Shown here: piece by piece, positions 1 through 6,378 of the stretch | Layout: the number at the start of each line of letters is the position of its first letter | Numbering within the stretch: position 1 is the first letter of the stretch | Assembly: GCA_030609765.1 (NCBI GenBank) | Contig: JAUWTE010000094.1 | Location: 1 to 9,298 of the forward strand | Source: Acidobacteriota bacterium | GTDB lineage: Bacteria > Acidobacteriota > UBA890 | Length of the DNA stretch: 9,298 bases | Reading direction: 5' to 3' | Program-made: the position numbers and the translations under genes | The notes under the pieces: model-generated | The model's database searches: none | Told to the model about the DNA's origin: nothing | What the model saw: only the letters and a program-made list of their open reading frames with translations

Positions 1-729
1 GAGCCGGCCGGGCAGAACCCTCCGGACGGCGCCATCATCAACTATTTCCTGAAGGGCGATGCGCGGGGCCCGGTGACGCTCGAGATCCTCACTGAGGAGG
101 GCGATCTCGTGCGCCGCTACTCGAGCACAGACGAAGCGGAGCCGCCGCTCGAAGGCCAGAACGTGCCCGACTACTGGCCAAGGCCGCCGCAGGTGCTGTC
201 GGCGCGGGCCGGCCTGCATCGATTCGTCTGGGATCTCCACTACCCGCGCCCGGCCGTGCTGCGATTCAGCTATCCAATTGCGGCCATCTACCGGAACACG
301 CCCGTCATGCCTGTCGGCCCGTGGGTGCTGCCCGGGCGCTACACGGTGAGGCTGACGGTGGACGGCACCACGTTCACGCAACCGCTGACCGTGAAGATGG
401 ACCCACGGGTGAAGACCCCGGCAGCCGAGCTCGACCGGCAGTTCCGGCTTTCGATGAAGCTCTACGAGTTGCTGCGCCAGGATTTCGCGGCGCTCACCGA
501 GGTTCGAGCCTTTCGCGCCGACCCGCGCAACGCGGCCCTCGAGGGCGATGCGGCCAGGCTGGAGACGACCCTGACGCGCCTCAACGGCCAGCTCGGCTCG
601 CTCTTTCGCACCGTCGAGCGCGCTGATGTGGCGCCCACCTCGCAGGTCGTCGAGGCGATCGGAACATTGGAGCGCGCCTTCGGCGAGGCCCTGGCCCAGT
701 GGGAGGAGCTGAAGTCGAGAGGAGGGTAG
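1..729 (+). CDS. C-terminal part of a BNR/VPS10-like beta-propeller (sortilin/glycosyl-hydrolase-like) protein, 5' end outside window
   Basis: The frame is open from base 1 and ends at the TAG at 727-729, so only the last 242 residues are present; the GTG at 73 lies inside the gene and is not the start. The visible part matches the C-terminal region of large exported proteins annotated as sortilin/VPS10-like or BNR-repeat glycosyl hydrolases, common in Acidobacteriota. First comes a short beta-rich segment (GPVTLEILTEEGDLVRRYSS), then a GLHRFVWDLHY motif, then WVLPGRYTVRLTVDG followed by QPLTVKMDPRVKTP, and finally a helical tail with a heptad-like pattern (DRQFRLSMKLYELL onward). The propeller repeats would lie upstream, outside the window. 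An extracytoplasmic location is likely from the family but no signal peptide is visible here. The substrate is unknown and these proteins are often misnamed as hydrolases. It is not obviously linked to the downstream genes, being separated by about 150 bp. Confidence 0.8.
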   Translation, partial: EPAGQNPPDGAIINYFLKGDARGPVTLEILTEEGDLVRRYSSTDEAEPPLEGQNVPDYWPRPPQVLSARAGLHRFVWDLHYPRPAVLRFSYPIAAIYRNTPVMPVGPWVLPGRYTVRLTVDGTTFTQPLTVKMDPRVKTPAAELDRQFRLSMKLYELLRQDFAALTEVRAFRADPRNAALEGDAARLETTLTRLNGQLGSLFRTVERADVAPTSQVVEAIGTLERAFGEALAQWEELKSRGG

Positions 730-740
730 GAGCAAGTCCG

Positions 741-760
741 AGTCCTGCGATCACGCGACT
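741..760 (+). other. Weak imperfect hairpin after the first gene
   Basis: AGTC (741-744) pairs with GACT (757-760) and GCG (747-749) with CGC (754-756) around a four-base loop, with a two-base bulge on the left arm. It lies 11 bases after the stop codon of the first gene. No T-run follows, so a factor-independent terminator is not supported. The rest of 730-793 shows nothing I can name. Confidence 0.2.
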
Positions 761-793
761 GGCTCAACCACTTGCCTGAGACATCTCCGTAGG

Positions 794-823
794 CGTACAC
801 TTATACGTACGTTATTAAGTACA
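794..823 (+). promoter_or_regulatory. Candidate Phd/YefM-type operator: three GTAC palindromes at 12-bp spacing
   Basis: Seen directly: GTAC occurs at 795, 807 and 819, exactly 12 bp apart, in hexamers CGTACA, CGTACG and AGTACA. The middle copy lies inside the perfect palindrome ACGTACGT (805-812), and the two outer copies are symmetric about the same centre. Established: the Escherichia coli YefM-YoeB operator uses TGTACA-core palindromes with a 12-bp centre-to-centre distance. The gene starting at 879 encodes a Phd/YefM-type protein, so autoregulation at this AT-rich patch is inferred. No convincing -35/-10 pair could be assigned; TTATAC (801-806) and TATTAA (813-818) are possible -10 elements. 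Confidence 0.5.
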
Positions 824-878
824 TATCACGCCACACGGAGGAAATAGCAGCCTTGTGGCCGTCTCATGGGGATGAGGC

Positions 879-1391
879 ATGCCCAGAATTCGCCTGGACA
901 AAGACCTGCGACCTGTTACCGAGTTTCGCGCCAACGCCGCGGCGCTTATCAACCAGGTGCGCGAGACGAAGCGCCCCGTGGTGTTGACGCAGCGGGGTCG
1001 CGGCGCCGTGGTTCTCGTCGACGTGGAGGAGTACCAGAGGATGATCGAGGCCCTCGAGACAGCGAGGAAGGGAACACCTTCGCCGCCGGTCAGCGGATCC
1101 ACCTTCTCCGGCGTACTGGGACCGAGCAGAGCGCCCACAAGCAGCGGGGTCGATGCCCTCGTCGACGCCGACGCCGATGCCCTGGTAGACGCCTTCAAGG
1201 ACGGCATCGATCGCTCCCTCATCATGGAGAACCTCTCTCGCCCGGTCGACGAGCGGTTGCGACGCCTCGCCGCACTGGCCGAGTTCAGCGAATCACTGCG
1301 TAGAGCGCCGCGTGGGCGAGCGACGCCATCCGCCGGCGGTGGTGAATCCGCCGCCGGTCCTGAATCCCCGACGGGTCCGGCGGCACCGTGA
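879..1391 (+). CDS. Phd/YefM-type antitoxin fused to a nucleotidyltransferase-partner segment
   Basis: 170 residues. Residues 5-62 are a Phd/YefM antitoxin domain (LRPVTEFRANAAALINQVRE, then RPVVLTQRGRGAVVLVDVEEY), which in this family binds operator DNA. A Ser/Pro/Thr-rich linker follows (64-90), then an acidic repeat (DALVDADADALVDA, 92-105). Residues 110-142 (DRSLIMENLSRPVDERLRRL and on) resemble the small proteins, usually about 60-70 residues, that stand alone before MNT/AbiEii-like nucleotidyltransferases. A low-complexity Gly/Ala/Pro tail ends the protein. YefM is normally about 80-90 residues, so this is nearly double. The start at 879 fits the family N-terminus; GGGGATGAGG at 868-877 is the only nearby ribosome site and is very close to the ATG. 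The stop overlaps the next start (GTGA), so the two are probably co-translated. No RelE, YoeB or Doc toxin is next to it. Likely role: autorepressor and antitoxin for the downstream enzyme; this role is inferred. Confidence 0.8.
   Translation: MPRIRLDKDLRPVTEFRANAAALINQVRETKRPVVLTQRGRGAVVLVDVEEYQRMIEALETARKGTPSPPVSGSTFSGVLGPSRAPTSSGVDALVDADADALVDAFKDGIDRSLIMENLSRPVDERLRRLAALAEFSESLRRAPRGRATPSAGGGESAAGPESPTGPAAP
1152..1193 (+). repeat. Imperfect 18-bp direct repeat within the fused antitoxin gene
   Basis: Copies at 1152-1169 and 1176-1193 (GATGCCCTCGTCGACGCC and GATGCCCTGGTAGACGCC) match at 16 of 18 bases, with the hexamer GACGCC between them. They encode the doubled peptide DALVDA. The differences are synonymous, so the duplication is not very recent. 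It sits between the linker and the C-terminal segment and may have spaced the two halves of the fusion. Confidence 0.75.
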
Positions 1392-1864
1392 CCGACTTCA
1401 CCCGGCTGCTCGAAACCCTCGTCGGCAGCGGCGTTCGATTTATCGTCGTCGGCGGAGTGGCGGCGACGGTGCACGGCTCAGCACGATTGACCCAAGATCT
1501 CGATGTCGTGTACGCACGCGACGAAGACAACCTCGGTCGGTTGGTCGACGCCCTATCGCCGCTGCAGCCCTACCTTCGCGGCGCACCGAAGGGTCTCCCT
1601 TTTGTTTGGGATGTACGGACGCTGCGCGCGGGTCTGAACTTCACCCTCGCGACGAGCCTCGGAGACCTCGACCTACTGGGCGAGATCGTCGGAGGTGGCG
1701 GCTACAAACAGCTTGTCGACGATGCCATTGTCGTGCAGCTCGAAACGATCGAGTTCCTGTGCCTGGGCTTGCATCGCCTCATTGAGGTGAAGCGTGCCGC
1801 CGGCCGCCCCAAGGACCTCGAGGCCATAGCCGAACTCGAGATCATTCGTGACGAGATGAGCTGA
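1388..1864 (+). CDS. MNT/AbiEii-type nucleotidyltransferase, probable toxin
   Basis: 158 residues with a minimal nucleotidyltransferase (pol-beta) fold: VVGGVAATVHGSARLTQDLD carries the glycine pair (G22-G23) and the metal-binding acids D37 and D39, and a third acid lies in GDLDLLGE (D93 or D95). The C-terminal K135-x3-GR-x-KD signature is shared with AbiEii-like and related toxin nucleotidyltransferases. Family members transfer nucleotides to tRNA or to a partner protein; which applies here cannot be read from the sequence. The GTG start overlaps the TGA of the upstream antitoxin by four bases, which argues for translational coupling; an ATG alternative is not available nearby. All catalytic acids are present, so it should be active. 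Its partner is the upstream fused Phd/YefM-type protein (inferred). It converges on the ADOP permease gene 28 bp away. Confidence 0.85.
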   Translation: MTDFTRLLETLVGSGVRFIVVGGVAATVHGSARLTQDLDVVYARDEDNLGRLVDALSPLQPYLRGAPKGLPFVWDVRTLRAGLNFTLATSLGDLDLLGEIVGGGGYKQLVDDAIVVQLETIEFLCLGLHRLIEVKRAAGRPKDLEAIAELEIIRDEMS

Positions 1865-1870
1865 CGGGTG

Positions 1871-1891
1871 CAACCTGCGGTCACAGGGTTG
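1871..1891. terminator. Possible bidirectional terminator hairpin between convergent genes
   Basis: CAACCTG (1871-1877) pairs with CAGGGTTG (1884-1891) through seven base pairs with one bulged G, around the loop CGGTCA. It fills the 28-bp gap between the convergent nucleotidyltransferase and ADOP permease genes. There is no proper T-run on either side, so its strength as a terminator is doubtful. Confidence 0.35.
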
Positions 1892-1892
1892 T

Positions 1893-4598
1893 TCATTCTG
1901 ATCGGAGTGCTTCCACCGGGCTGATGCGCGAGGCTCGCCGCGCCGGCACGTAGCTGGCGAGCGCCGCGACCGCCATCAGTGCGAGCGCCACGCCTATGTG
2001 GGTGGCCGGATCCGTTGGGGCGATACCGAACAGCAACGCAGCCATGAACCGCGTCAGCGCGAGGGAGCCGGCGAGCCCAACCACGAGACCAGCCGCCGCA
2101 ACAAGGCTGCCCTGCCGCACGATCATGCGGCTGACGTCCGCGGAACGAGCCCCGAGCGCCATCCGCACCCCGATCTCGTTGGTGCGCTGGCGGACAACGT
2201 AGGCAATGACCCCGTAAATGCCAACGGCCCCCAGACAGAGTGCGACGACGGCCGCGATCAGCAAGAGAGTCATTGTGAACGCGGCCGGCGCTGCGGCACG
2301 GCGATGTGCCTGTTCCATGGTTTGCATCGCCGCAATGGGCAACCTGTCGTCCAGCGACCAGACCGTCTCGCGTGCCAGGTCCGTGAGGCTCGTTGCAGGC
2401 ACCCAGGTGCGCAGGGCGTAGCTCATGGTCCAAGCCTCGTTGCCGGCGTACGAGCCCAGCACGGGGTAGATCATGGGCTGGGGGGCTTCGATCAAATTGT
2501 CGAGGCGAACATTGCCGACCATGCCGACGATTTCGAGCCATTCGACGCCTTCATCCGGAAGGCCAGGGAATACTCGCTTGCCGATGGCGCTCTCGCCCGG
2601 CCAGTACAGGTCCGCCAGGCGTTCGTCGACGACCGCGACGCGACGGTCATGATCGTAGTCGGCAGCCTCGAGGACTCTGCCCTCGAGCAGGGGGATGCCC
2701 ATGGTCTCCCAGTAGCCGTCCCCTGCCGCGTTGATGTTGACGATAGGTGGCATCTCAGCCGGATCGAATGGCACGTTTTCCTCAAGGAGTGGATCAACTA
2801 CGGTCCGCCCAGCAAGCGGCAGGCCGGTGACTATGGTGGCCGAATCTACTCCGGGCAGAGCTCCGAGGCGCTCCCGCAACTGCCGGTGGAAGGCGATTGC
2901 TTCCTGCGACGTGGGGTAGTCGACGGCCGGCAGGGCAACCTGGAAGGCGAGAACGTTCACCGGATCGAACCCCAGATCGACCCGGCGCAGATTGGCGTAG
3001 GTCTGCGCCATCAGCAACGCGCCGCTCAACAGAAGGAACGCCATGGCCACTTGACCAGCAACCAGCAGGCCGCGGGCACGGACCCGGACGCGCCCCGCGG
3101 TGCTTGAGCGGCCCGCATCCTTCAGCGATGAGACGGTGACACCCTGCCCGTGCGCCACTGGAATGAGGCCGAACACCAAGCTCGCCAGCACGGCCACCAT
3201 GGAGGTGAGCAGGACGACGGCACTGCTGACGCCAACCTCATCGAGTCGCGGCAACGTGGCGGGCCCGTAGACCACCAGCAGCCGCGTGCCGACAGCGGCC
3301 AGCGCCAGTCCGACGGCTGCCCCCGCGGCACAGAGCAGAATGCTTTCGCCCATGAAGAACCGGGCGAGTTGCCAGCGGCCAGCGCCGAGCGCGGCACGTA
3401 CAGCGATCTCGTGGCGCCTGGTTTCGGCTCGGACGAGAAAGAGGTTGGCGACATTTGCGCAGGCTATCAGCAGCACCAGGCCGACGGTCGCCAGCAGGAC
3501 CCACAGCGAGCGTTGAACGTCGCCGACGACCCGCTCCTTGAGCGGTATCGCGACGGCCGCGAGCTCGATGTCCAACGACATCTGCGCCACCGGATCATCC
3601 GGAAACGCCTCGGGCAACTGCTGGATGAGGGCAGCCAACTCGGCCTCGACGTCGTCGCTCGTCAAGCCCGGCCGCATGCGCGCCGTGACGTTGATCCAGA
3701 AGCCTCCGAATTCGTCAGGACTGAGGTTCTCGTTGAACCAGAGCTGACGTTCCGTGTCCGGGTAATTGAAGCCTGGCGGCATCACGCCGATCACCTGGAC
3801 CGGCCTGCCCCACAGCCCGATCGTGTTGCCGACGATGTCGGGGTCGCTTCCGTAGCGGCGCTGCCACAAGCCATGGCTGAGGACGACCACATCCTCGGCG
3901 ACTTCGCGGTTGTCTTCATCGAGTATCGGCCGGCCGTAGAGCGGCGGTACGCCGAGGAGGCGGAACAACCCCGCTGTGGCGCTGGCGGCCGGGACGTTCT
4001 CGGGCTCGCCGTGGCTCGACAGGGTGACGTCGCGGTTCCTCCATGCCCCGATCTCGTCTAGTGTCCTGCTGCGTTCGCGGTAGTAGTGGTAGAGGCCCGG
4101 CGTAGCACCGAGCTCAGCGTTCGTGAAGCCCGCACCCGGGGCGTTGTGGGCGAGCAGCACGAGCCGTCCGGAATCGGGGTAGGGAAGCGGGTTGATGACC
4201 ACGGCGTGGACGACACTGAATATCGCGCTGTTGGCGCCGATTCCCAGCGCCAAGGTGATTACCGTAACGACGGCGAAGCCCGGGTTGCGGCGCAGCGCCC
4301 GGCCGGCATGTCTGAGATCGTAGAGGGTCCTCTCCCCCAGCCGGTCGCCGCTCGATGGTCGCAGCGGCGCGCGCCTCGCCGTCGGTGCACCTCCAGAGCG
4401 CACCAGACCCACGATCGCGTGCAGCCAGAACCCGACGATGCCCAATATGCCGCCGCGGCGGTAGGCGTCGAGGCACAGGTCGCGGAACAGCTCGACCGCC
4501 TCGGCACCGCGTCGTTCGCGCAGGCGACGCGGCAACACACGAAGCAGAGCTCCGTACACCCAGCAGGAGGCCGCAAGCAGCGGCGCCTCGCGACTCAC
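1893..4598 (-). CDS. ADOP-family ABC transporter permease (duplicated FtsX/MacB permease)
   Basis: 901 residues, the usual length for the acidobacterial duplicated orphan permeases. In order: an N-terminal ADOP segment (about 14-48, LRVLPRRLRERRGAEAVELF) with a hydrophobic stretch near 51-65; a first permease unit with a membrane helix at about 109-130 (TLALGIGANSAIFSVVHAV), a MacB-like periplasmic core, and three helices including LLIACANVANLFLVRAETRR; then a second unit with its own leading helix (GQVAMAFLLLSGALLMAQTY), periplasmic core and three helices, ending in the family hallmark PARRASRISPVEALRSE. EIAVRAALGAGR and its second copy EIGVRMALGAR are the cytoplasmic loops expected to contact an ATPase. 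No ATPase gene is adjacent, typical of this 'orphan' family. The substrate is unknown; MacB-type systems couple ATP hydrolysis to periplasmic work rather than classical transport. Its ATG overlaps the padR stop (ATGA), so the two form an operon. Confidence 0.92.
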   Translation of the reverse strand: MSREAPLLAASCWVYGALLRVLPRRLRERRGAEAVELFRDLCLDAYRRGGILGIVGFWLHAIVGLVRSGGAPTARRAPLRPSSGDRLGERTLYDLRHAGRALRRNPGFAVVTVITLALGIGANSAIFSVVHAVVINPLPYPDSGRLVLLAHNAPGAGFTNAELGATPGLYHYYRERSRTLDEIGAWRNRDVTLSSHGEPENVPAASATAGLFRLLGVPPLYGRPILDEDNREVAEDVVVLSHGLWQRRYGSDPDIVGNTIGLWGRPVQVIGVMPPGFNYPDTERQLWFNENLSPDEFGGFWINVTARMRPGLTSDDVEAELAALIQQLPEAFPDDPVAQMSLDIELAAVAIPLKERVVGDVQRSLWVLLATVGLVLLIACANVANLFLVRAETRRHEIAVRAALGAGRWQLARFFMGESILLCAAGAAVGLALAAVGTRLLVVYGPATLPRLDEVGVSSAVVLLTSMVAVLASLVFGLIPVAHGQGVTVSSLKDAGRSSTAGRVRVRARGLLVAGQVAMAFLLLSGALLMAQTYANLRRVDLGFDPVNVLAFQVALPAVDYPTSQEAIAFHRQLRERLGALPGVDSATIVTGLPLAGRTVVDPLLEENVPFDPAEMPPIVNINAAGDGYWETMGIPLLEGRVLEAADYDHDRRVAVVDERLADLYWPGESAIGKRVFPGLPDEGVEWLEIVGMVGNVRLDNLIEAPQPMIYPVLGSYAGNEAWTMSYALRTWVPATSLTDLARETVWSLDDRLPIAAMQTMEQAHRRAAAPAAFTMTLLLIAAVVALCLGAVGIYGVIAYVVRQRTNEIGVRMALGARSADVSRMIVRQGSLVAAAGLVVGLAGSLALTRFMAALLFGIAPTDPATHIGVALALMAVAALASYVPARRASRISPVEALRSE

Positions 4599-4954
4599 GA
4601 CACCCTCCCCGATTTGCTGATCAGCCGCACGGCCTCGGCGGCACGCGCCAGCGATCGCATGCGCTCGGCATCGGCGGAGACGACCCTCCGGCCGAGCTCG
4701 GTGATCCTGTAGTAGCGGCGTCGCTCGCCACTACCGTCCGCCGGCGGCTCGGTATCCTCGACCAGTCCAATATCGACCATTCGCTGGATAGCCCGGTAGA
4801 GGTTTGCGGGATCGAGACGAATCAGCCCGTCGGTTTGCGCCTCGATCGCTTTCACCAGGCCGTAGCCGTGCCTGTCGCCGCAGGCGAGCACGAACAATAT
4901 GTGGAAGTCACGCGCCGAAAGGGGGAGAAGCGACGTCTCCGGATGCTCGGTCAT
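4595..4954 (-). CDS. PadR-family transcriptional repressor
   Basis: 119 residues forming a PadR winged helix: LSARDFHILFVLACGDRHGYGLVKAIEAQT (first helices, given here as residues 13-42), then LDPANLYRAIQRMVDIGLVE (recognition helix region) and the wing with ERRRYYRITELGRRVV, followed by a C-terminal helix (SADAERMRSLARAAEAVRLI) that probably forms the dimer interface. PadR proteins are typically small-molecule- or stress-responsive repressors of the adjacent membrane protein gene. Here it is the first gene of a two-gene operon with the ADOP permease and overlaps it by four bases, an arrangement common in Acidobacteriota. A palindromic operator lies about 50-70 bp upstream. No strong ribosome site precedes the ATG (only a GGATCC-type purine patch), but the N-terminus matches the family length. 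The inducer is unknown. Confidence 0.92.
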   Translation of the reverse strand: MTEHPETSLLPLSARDFHILFVLACGDRHGYGLVKAIEAQTDGLIRLDPANLYRAIQRMVDIGLVEDTEPPADGSGERRRYYRITELGRRVVSADAERMRSLARAAEAVRLISKSGRVS

Positions 4955-4986
4955 CTTGTCGGATCCGCTGTTGAGAGATTCAGGCT

Positions 4987-5025
4987 ACGTATTTGACAAC
5001 CCACATATATGTCAACAGACATATA
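4987..5025 (-). promoter_or_regulatory. padR-ADOP promoter with PadR-type palindromic operator
   Basis: A perfect inverted repeat TATATGT-N6-ACATATA lies at 5006-5025, overlapped by the smaller perfect palindrome ACATATATGT at 5003-5012. Read on the minus strand, TTGACA (5015-5010) is a consensus -35 element inside the palindrome; the -10 about 16-17 bp further on (AATACG or ATACGT, 4993-4987) is poor. Established: PadR repressors recognise ATGT/ACAT dyads near their own promoters. That PadR shuts off its own operon here is inferred from position. Confidence 0.65.
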
Positions 5026-5393
5026 CTACGAAGACCCGGCGCGTAGGTTTCAGGATTTGAGCGTCTCTCTCACGCCCCCAACGAAAATCGCCGCGTTCGG
5101 GCGTCAGGAGCACCCCAACCCCCAAGCCACGGGAACCATGAATCGAGTGAGAGCCCCTGCAGGTGACACCCGATTCGGATGTGGGGTCGATAGGCGGCCC
5201 ATCATAGTCCTCGTACGTTCCCCCCCCCCTCGTGTCTCAGTCGAGATTGACGACGACCTGCTGTCCTGGCGCCACAACAGATACTTATTACTCGGCGGCG
5301 CCAACGAAGCGCGTTATCTTCAGGCTCACCGACGAGATGTCACACTCGCGTCGTCAATGGGTATCAATATGTAGAGGATCTCGAGGTGGATCC
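5026..5393. other. Gene-free stretch upstream of the sigma factor, with a C10 run
   Basis: No reading frame in this stretch looks like a real protein. Seen in it: ten consecutive C at 5220-5229; the self-complementary heptamer GGCGCCA twice (5268-5274 and 5297-5303), which could pair across a 22-base loop; and an AT-rich part near 5312-5372 that may hold the sigma factor promoter, though no -35/-10 pair at proper spacing is convincing. A GGAACC at 5132-5137 resembles an ECF -35 but has no matching -10. Confidence 0.4.
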
Positions 5394-6338
5394 ATGTCGA
5401 AACAGTCCGAACACGCGGAGGACGCGATGAACCAAGCGACGCAACCGACGAGTCCGTTTTTGCCCGACGAGGAGCTCCAGACGACGGACCGCCAGTTGGT
5501 GGAGAGGGCCCTCTCTGGCAGTCAGGAGGCATTGGAGGCTCTCGTCACCAGACATCAGCCGTGGATCTACAACCTCGCTTTCCGGATGGTCATGGTCCGC
5601 GAGGATGCCGAGGACGTGACCCAAGAGGTGCTGATCAAGATCATCACTAAGCTGGCAAGCTACGACCCCGAGTGCGGTGCGTTCCGGACCTGGCTCTACC
5701 GCATCGTCGCAAACCACGTCATCAACATGAAGACGCGGGGCTACGAGGCGGCGATCACGGACCTCGACACGTACTACTCGTTCGTCAGCCAAGTGCCCGA
5801 CGAGGATCCGGATTCGTCACCCGAGACCGAGCTGGTCATTGCGGATCTGGCCATCGGTTGCGTGATGGGGACTCTCCTTTGCCTGGAGCGAAAGCAACGC
5901 GTGGCGTTCATTCTGGCCATCGGGTTCGGCGTCACGGACGCCATGGGCGCCGAGATCCTCGACATGTCTCGGGAGGTGTTCCGGAAGACCCTCTCGAGGG
6001 CACGCGCGAAGCTGCACCAGTACATGAGTGGTAACTGCAGCCTCGTCAATCCCGAGGCACCCTGCCACTGTCGGAAGAAGGCACCGGCGTTCATCAAATC
6101 CGGGGCCTACTCCGCCGATCGCATCTTCTTCCATCGGCCAGAAAGGCCCAGGCTGCGCGATTTGGTCGGGGAGACGATCGAACGGTTCGGCACCGAGGTC
6201 TACGAGTACGCCCCACTGTTCCGCCAGCATCCCTTCTATGAGCCGCCAGACGCGATCGGCTGGCTGCAGGGCATGATCGAGAGCAAGAGCTTCCAGGACA
6301 TCTTCCATCTCGACAACCCGGGGGAGGTGACGAAATGA
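5394..6338 (+). CDS. ECF-like sigma-70 family factor with cysteine-containing C-terminal extension
   Basis: 314 residues from the ATG at 5394, which follows GAGGTGGA (5383-5390). A second candidate is the ATG at 5427 with a better placed GGAGG at 5417-5421; either gives the same conserved protein. Sigma region 2 is at about 35-112 (LVERALSGSQEALEALVTRH, then DAEDVTQEVLIKI at 71-83 for core binding and FRTWLYRIVANHVIN for -10 recognition). Region 4 is at about 160-210 with a helix-turn-helix (MGAEILDMSREVFRKTLSRA). After it comes C-x8-C-x-C (C215, C224, C226; CSLVNPEAPCHCRKK) and about 90 more residues that ordinary ECF factors lack. A known branch of sigma factors carries this NPxxPCxC extension; it may bind metal or take the place of an anti-sigma, which is not found nearby. 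Target genes are unknown. Unlike classic ECF genes it is not followed by an anti-sigma gene but by a gene remnant. Confidence 0.88.
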   Translation: MSKQSEHAEDAMNQATQPTSPFLPDEELQTTDRQLVERALSGSQEALEALVTRHQPWIYNLAFRMVMVREDAEDVTQEVLIKIITKLASYDPECGAFRTWLYRIVANHVINMKTRGYEAAITDLDTYYSFVSQVPDEDPDSSPETELVIADLAIGCVMGTLLCLERKQRVAFILAIGFGVTDAMGAEILDMSREVFRKTLSRARAKLHQYMSGNCSLVNPEAPCHCRKKAPAFIKSGAYSADRIFFHRPERPRLRDLVGETIERFGTEVYEYAPLFRQHPFYEPPDAIGWLQGMIESKSFQDIFHLDNPGEVTK

Positions 6339-6370
6339 CCGCACGACGCGTCGCGAGTGCCCGGGCCTGA
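6320..6370 (+). other. Strong ribosome-binding site and 11-codon reading frame overlapping the sigma factor stop
   Basis: GGGGGAGGTGA at 6320-6330 precedes an ATG at 6335 that overlaps the sigma factor stop as ATGA. The frame (MTARRVASARA) closes at TGA 6368-6370. The site looks like a genuine coupled start, yet the product is tiny, so it is either a short peptide or the start of a decayed downstream gene. Chance is also possible because purine-rich runs near GGAGG are common. Confidence 0.3.
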
Positions 6371-6378
6371 GAACGACC

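Noticed and set aside
815..1474. Minus-strand open frame over the fused antitoxin
   Set aside because: Low-complexity Ser/Arg/Ala sequence; the opposite strand holds a known domain and a coupled start.
1998..4061. Two long plus-strand open frames (about 369 and 303 codons) opposite the ADOP permease
   Set aside because: Their proteins are rich in His, Arg, Gln and Asp without any recognisable domain; they are the antisense shadow of a high-GC gene with a clear family assignment.
5132..5153. GGAACC as an ECF-type -35 for sigma factor autoregulation
   Set aside because: No CGTC-like -10 at 16-17 bp, and it is over 250 bp from the gene.
5268..5303. GGCGCCA repeats as a terminator or recombination site
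   Set aside because: Only seven bases with a self-complementary GGCGCC core, expected by chance in high-GC DNA; no T-run follows.
5009..5374. Plus-strand 121-codon frame in the gene-free region
   Set aside because: It begins inside the padR operator, crosses the C10 run, has no ribosome site or recognisable domain; VSVEIDDDLL is only superficially antitoxin-like.
5232..5393. Extended N-terminus for the sigma factor
   Set aside because: The extra 54 residues are cysteine/serine-rich and unlike the family; ATGs at 5394 and 5427 with ribosome sites are better.
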